NCBI GenBank assembly: GCA_029212275.1
Contig: JARGOI010000075.1
Span: forward strand, 1 to 6,969
Reading direction: 5' to 3'
DNA from: Thalassolituus sp.
GTDB taxonomy: Bacteria > Pseudomonadota > Gammaproteobacteria > Pseudomonadales > Oceanobacteraceae
Length of the DNA: 6,969 bases
The notes beneath the pieces were generated by a model that searched no databases, was not told the origin of the DNA, and saw nothing but the letters and a program-made list of their open reading frames with translations. Below are positions 4,120-6,969 of this stretch, in pieces. The position numbers and the translations under genes are program-made. How positions within the stretch are numbered: position 1 is the first letter of the stretch; each line of letters starts with the position of its first letter.

Positions 4120-6618
4120 ATGGATAAATCATCTGACAAAAAGCCAGCACATCAGCATGACACTCAGCAACATGAGTCTCACTCCTGTTGTGGTTCAGAT
4201 AGCAGTGCTCCAGATAAAAATAGCCCGGCTAAAGAAGGCCAAGGCAAAGATAGCCATCAAACCCACACAACCGAAAAATCCTTCACGGATGTTGTTTGTG
4301 GCATGAAGGTCTCTGCAAACCCAGATAAACTGGTTGAGCATAACCACCAGAATTTCTATTTTTGCAGCCAAGGCTGTATGGATAAATTTTGTGGTGATCC
4401 GGAAAAATATATTGAATCGCCAGCGCAACCCTCGGCTAATAAAAGTACAAATACAAATACAAATACAAATACAAATACAAATACAAATAATAACAGCGTA
4501 AAAAAAGACGCTGAATACACCTGCCCCATGCATGCAGAAATCAAGCAAGTTGGCCCCGGTACCTGTCCTATTTGTGGCATGGCACTGGAACCGATGGAGG
4601 CCACGACCGAAACAGATAATAGCGAATTAAAAGACATGACGCGCAAGTTTTGGGTCAGCCTTGCCCTGAGTTTGCCACTGTTTATTATCACCATGAGCGA
4701 TATGATTCCTGGCGTACATTTACAGCAGCTTATGGGAGCGAATGTTTTCAACTGGCTGCAAGCAGCACTGGCAACACCGGTTGTGCTTTGGGGCGGGTGG
4801 CCATTTTTTACGCGTGGCTGGGCGTCCTTTAAAAGCTGGAATCTAAATATGTTCAGCTTAATTGCATTGGGCACGGGCGCTTCATTTTTATTCAGTGTAT
4901 TTGCCTTATTATTTCCCGCAATGTTACCCGACGCGTTCAAATCAAACGGAATGACACCCCTGTATTTTGAAGGTGCAGCGGTGATTGTCACTCTGGTGCT
5001 CATAGGGCAGGTATTAGAATTGCGCGCACGTGCGCGCACCAGCGATGCCATTAAATCCTTGCTCGAACTTGCGCCGAATACCGCGCTACGGGTTGATTCT
5101 GAGGGTAACGAAGAAGAAATCGAACTCGATCAAGTACGGGTCGGTGATGTTCTGCGAGTAAAACCCGGCGGCAAAATTCCGGTCGATGGCGAGATTACCG
5201 ACGGCCATTCCAATATCGACGAGGCCATGATTACTGGCGAGCCAGATCCTGTGGAAAAAAATAAAGGCGATAACGTGACCGCTGGCACAGTGAATCAAAC
5301 CGGTACTTTTTTAATGCGCGCCAATAGCGTGGGTGACGATACTTTGCTGTCACGCATTGTGAAAATGGTCAACGAAGCTGGGCGTTCGCGCGCGCCTATC
5401 CAAAAATTAGCCGATCAAGTTGCAGGCTGGTTTGTACCTGCCGTAATCGGCGTTGCCGTACTCGCGTTTGCTTTATGGTCAATCTTTGGCCCATCACCGG
5501 CATTGGCCAATGCGTTAGTAGCAGCGGTTTCGGTATTAATTATTGCTTGCCCCTGCGCGTTAGGTTTGGCCACACCCATTTCTATTATGGTGGGTGTGGG
5601 GCGCGGCGCTACCGAAGGTGTATTAATTAAAGACGCGGAAGCCTTGGAGTTAATGGAAAAGGTCGACACGCTCGTGGTCGATAAAACCGGCACCCTTACA
5701 GAAGGTAAACCTAAAGTACAAAATGTGGTGCCAGCGAAAGGCTTTAATAAAGATGACGTACTAAAATATGCTGCCAGTCTGGATTCGGCAAGTGAACATC
5801 CGTTAGCCGTCGCCATTGTTAATTACGCCAAAGAACAAGACGTATCCTTAGACGATATTCAGCAATTTGAATCAGTGACCGGTAAAGGCGTGCGCGGCGA
5901 ACTGGAGGGTAAAAAAATATCGCTCGGCAATGCGCGCATGATGGAAGACGACAAAGTCGATATTTCAGCACTCGCAGGCGAGGTAAAAGAATTCCGCGAA
6001 TTAGCGCAAACCGTTATGTTTTTAAGCCTAGATGGCTCGCTGGCGGGAATTATCACCGTAGCTGACCCGATTAAATCAACCTCACGCGAAGCCATTGATA
6101 CCCTGCATGCGGCCGGATTAAAAATCATTGTATTAACGGGCGATAACGAAACAACTGCCGCGGCAGTGGCCAAACAACTTGGCCTCGACGATTTCAAAGC
6201 CGACGTATTACCAGAAGATAAATTAAATTTTATCAAAGAATTACAAGCCCAAGGGCACATCGTCGCTATGGCCGGGGATGGTGCTAATGACGCGCCAGCA
6301 TTAGCACAAGCCAATGTCGGCATTGCCATGGGCACCGGCACCGACGTCGCCATGAACAGCGCGCGCGTAGTATTGGTGAAAGGCGACTTACGCGGCATCG
6401 CGAATGCGCGTTTGCTCAGCCAAAACACCATGGCCAATATTCGCCAAAACCTGTTCTTTGCCTTTATTTATAACTTCTCGGGCGTACCTATTGCCGCAGG
6501 GATTCTTTACCCTTGGTTTGGTATTTTACTCAGCCCAATGATTGCCAGCGCGGCGATGGCCTTGAGCTCGGTTTCTGTTATTACCAACGCACTTAGGTTG
6601 CGCAATAAAACGCTGTAA
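4120..6618 (+). CDS. copA: Copper-translocating P1B-type ATPase with YHS and heavy-metal-binding domains
   Basis: A complete 832-aa inner-membrane ATPase that exports monovalent copper (possibly silver) using ATP. N-terminal order: a His/Cys-rich tail (about 11-25, HQHDTQQHESHSCC); a YHS domain (about 57-98, VVCGMKV with Cys60, Cys82, Cys86); a Thr-Asn linker (110-123); and a heavy-metal-binding domain (about 133-158, YTCPMH and GTCPICGMALEP). There is no ferredoxin-like HMA domain with GMTCxxC. The core has helices from about residue 176, the actuator motif TGEP at 372-375, the transport-site CPC at 477-479, the phosphorylated Asp521 in DKTGTLTEG, the P1B His-Pro at 560-561, TGDN at 673-676, and GDGANDAP at 719-726. 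Tyr784-Asn785 and MALSS at 813-817 match the copper-specific P1B-1 signature. ATG 4120 has GGGAG at 9-nt spacing. No chaperone or regulator gene adjoins it, and a metal-responsive operator is not clearly seen. Confidence 0.95.
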   Translation: MDKSSDKKPAHQHDTQQHESHSCCGSDSSAPDKNSPAKEGQGKDSHQTHTTEKSFTDVVCGMKVSANPDKLVEHNHQNFYFCSQGCMDKFCGDPEKYIESPAQPSANKSTNTNTNTNTNTNTNNNSVKKDAEYTCPMHAEIKQVGPGTCPICGMALEPMEATTETDNSELKDMTRKFWVSLALSLPLFIITMSDMIPGVHLQQLMGANVFNWLQAALATPVVLWGGWPFFTRGWASFKSWNLNMFSLIALGTGASFLFSVFALLFPAMLPDAFKSNGMTPLYFEGAAVIVTLVLIGQVLELRARARTSDAIKSLLELAPNTALRVDSEGNEEEIELDQVRVGDVLRVKPGGKIPVDGEITDGHSNIDEAMITGEPDPVEKNKGDNVTAGTVNQTGTFLMRANSVGDDTLLSRIVKMVNEAGRSRAPIQKLADQVAGWFVPAVIGVAVLAFALWSIFGPSPALANALVAAVSVLIIACPCALGLATPISIMVGVGRGATEGVLIKDAEALELMEKVDTLVVDKTGTLTEGKPKVQNVVPAKGFNKDDVLKYAASLDSASEHPLAVAIVNYAKEQDVSLDDIQQFESVTGKGVRGELEGKKISLGNARMMEDDKVDISALAGEVKEFRELAQTVMFLSLDGSLAGIITVADPIKSTSREAIDTLHAAGLKIIVLTGDNETTAAAVAKQLGLDDFKADVLPEDKLNFIKELQAQGHIVAMAGDGANDAPALAQANVGIAMGTGTDVAMNSARVVLVKGDLRGIANARLLSQNTMANIRQNLFFAFIYNFSGVPIAAGILYPWFGILLSPMIASAAMALSSVSVITNALRLRNKTL
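4447..4488 (+). repeat. Hexanucleotide microsatellite (ACAAAT)7 inside copA
   Basis: Seven perfect head-to-tail copies of ACAAAT, encoding (Thr-Asn)7 at residues 110-123 and followed by two more Asn codons. The unit is a multiple of three, so gain or loss of copies would change the length of the linker between the YHS and heavy-metal-binding domains without breaking the frame. Confidence 0.97.
5021..5038. repeat. 18-bp perfect palindrome of alternating pyrimidine-purine
   Basis: TGCGCGCACGTGCGCGCA equals its own reverse complement. It also alternates pyrimidine and purine without a break to 5039, a composition that favours left-handed Z-DNA or cruciform extrusion. It lies in the coding region for LRARAR after the second helix pair of the ATPase. 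That segment is conserved in the family, so coding constraint may explain part of it. Confidence 0.8.
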
Positions 6619-6789
6619 TATCGTTAACAGATGCCATTAACACATGTCATCAATAACCGCATATTTTTAGAATCGAATTTATGTTGGGAAGGTATTTAAC
6701 GAGAGTTGCCGGTGAGATTAATTGGCACGTAATTAGAAAAACTTCTCTCGAAGAGCTTATCTGTCTGTATTTAAGGGAAGGGAATTTAA
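6619..6789. other. Intergenic stretch downstream of copA
   Basis: AT-rich sequence after the ATPase stop with no supported gene and no U-tailed hairpin close to the stop. It contains TTGGCACG (6722-6729), a perfect match to the -24 half of a sigma-54 promoter. The -12 half at the right distance reads TAGAA rather than TTGCA, so I do not call a promoter. A purine-rich AAGGGAAGGG element at 6773-6782 precedes the small ORF that follows. Confidence 0.4.
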
Positions 6790-6825
6790 ATGATTAGACA
6801 GCTAAAACCTAAACCAGTGGTCTGA
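6790..6825 (+). CDS. Possible 11-codon small ORF (leader-peptide-like)
   Basis: ATG to TGA encoding MIRQLKPKPVV, preceded by a strong AGGGAAGGG ribosome-binding element about 7 nt before the ATG. The 5' arm of the inverted repeat at 6802-6837 lies within its codons, and its stop codon falls in the loop just before the 3' arm. The geometry resembles an attenuator leader, but the next gene downstream is on the opposite strand, so there is no obvious target. It is short enough to be chance; no homology can be claimed. Confidence 0.2.
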   Translation: MIRQLKPKPVV

Positions 6826-6837
6826 TTTAGGTTTTAG
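6802..6837. terminator. Inverted repeat between convergent genes, probable bidirectional terminator
   Basis: CTAAAACCTAAA (6802-6813) pairs perfectly with TTTAGGTTTTAG (6826-6837) around a 12-nt loop. The location between the plus-strand ATPase and the minus-strand SHOCT gene is right for a shared terminator. It is atypical in having an AT-rich stem and no long T-run on either side, so termination efficiency is uncertain. Alternatives are a small-RNA 3' end or a protein-binding dyad. Confidence 0.6.
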
Positions 6838-6855
6838 TGTGTTATTGCTGAATCG

Positions 6856-6969
6856 TTAAATTCGATCTAACAAGCTCTGTTTTTTCGCATTAAATTCGTC
6901 GTCAGTAAGTACGCCAGCGCTGCGTAATTGTCCCAACTTCTCAATCATTTGAATCACATCATTGGTCGA
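6856..6969 (-). CDS. C-terminal SHOCT domain of a truncated protein
   Basis: On the minus strand an open frame enters from the right edge and ends at TAA (6856-6858), giving the last 37 residues of a protein. The visible part includes DVIQMIEKLGQLRSAGVL followed by TDDEFNAKKQSLLDRI. This matches the SHOCT (short C-terminal) domain pattern: a helix, L..LR..GVLT..EF..KK..LL. SHOCT domains sit at the end of diverse, often membrane-associated or DUF-containing proteins and are thought to mediate oligomerisation, so the main function is not visible. It converges on the copper ATPase, with the inverted repeat at 6802-6837 between them. The fragment is short but the motif match is strong. Confidence 0.82.
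   Translation of the reverse strand, partial: STNDVIQMIEKLGQLRSAGVLTDDEFNAKKQSLLDRI

Noticed and set aside
4104..4127. Seven-codon upstream ORF (ATG at 4104) overlapping the copA start
   Set aside because: It has no ribosome binding site of its own, and its ATG overlaps the copA Shine-Dalgarno. It is most likely accidental.
4356..5051. Long minus-strand open frame (231 codons) opposite copA with repeated Phe-Val
   Set aside because: It is antisense to a fully conserved ATPase, and its Phe-Val run is just the complement of the ACAAAT repeat. No ribosome binding site or domain supports it.
5859..6437. Minus-strand open frame of 192 codons opposite the ATPase P-domain
   Set aside because: Composition is Ser/Ala/Pro/Thr-rich, as expected for the antisense shadow of a conserved coding region. 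No motif was recognised.
6722..6738. Sigma-54 promoter (TTGGCACG element)
   Set aside because: The -24 half is perfect but the -12 half reads TAGAA in place of TTGCA, losing the nearly invariant GC. No sigma-54-dependent gene follows on this strand.
1..6969. Insertion sequence, phage, toxin-antitoxin, CRISPR or tRNA
   Set aside because: Both strands were read. No transposase, integrase, terminal inverted repeats, regularly spaced repeats or tRNA cloverleaf was found.

Overview
The window reads as chromosomal DNA of a Gram-negative proteobacterium of moderate GC. It most likely comes from an environmental or marine gammaproteobacterium, but that is an inference from protein style and codon use, not a proof. 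Four complete genes, two truncated edge genes and their control regions account for nearly all of it. I see no rRNA, tRNA, CRISPR array, transposase or phage gene.

Left edge (3-362, +): the C-terminal third of a DmeF-like cation diffusion facilitator (Co/Ni efflux). It ends at a perfect bidirectional hairpin terminator (390-420) shared with the convergent operon.

Centre (441-2865, -): a tight two-gene operon. The first gene is a cholesterol-oxidase-like GMC flavoprotein. The second is a short-chain dehydrogenase resembling 3-ketodihydrosphingosine reductases, starting about 4 nt after the first gene's stop. Divergent from it is a TetR-type regulator (3195-3857, +). The intergenic region (2866-3194) holds a clean inverted repeat (2881-2900) just downstream of a possible -10 box of the oxidase promoter, where a repressor would be expected to bind. 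The simplest reading is a locally regulated oxidation/reduction module for a lipid or sterol-like alcohol/ketone; the substrate is not visible.

Right (4120-6618, +): a complete P1B-type copper-transporting ATPase. Its N-terminus is modular: a His/Cys-rich tail, a YHS domain, a (Thr-Asn)7 linker encoded by seven perfect ACAAAT repeats, and a heavy-metal-binding domain, with no classical HMA domain. After it come an 11-codon ORF with a good ribosome binding site, a 12-bp perfect inverted repeat (6802-6837), and the C-terminal SHOCT domain of a convergent gene cut by the window edge (6856-6969, -).

Overall, two metal-efflux genes flank a lipid-redox operon and its regulator. Nothing here is clearly a new multi-gene system. 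The points most worth a second look are the candidate TetR operator, the in-frame hexanucleotide repeat in the ATPase, the small ORF/hairpin unit, and the unusual residues in the SDR.
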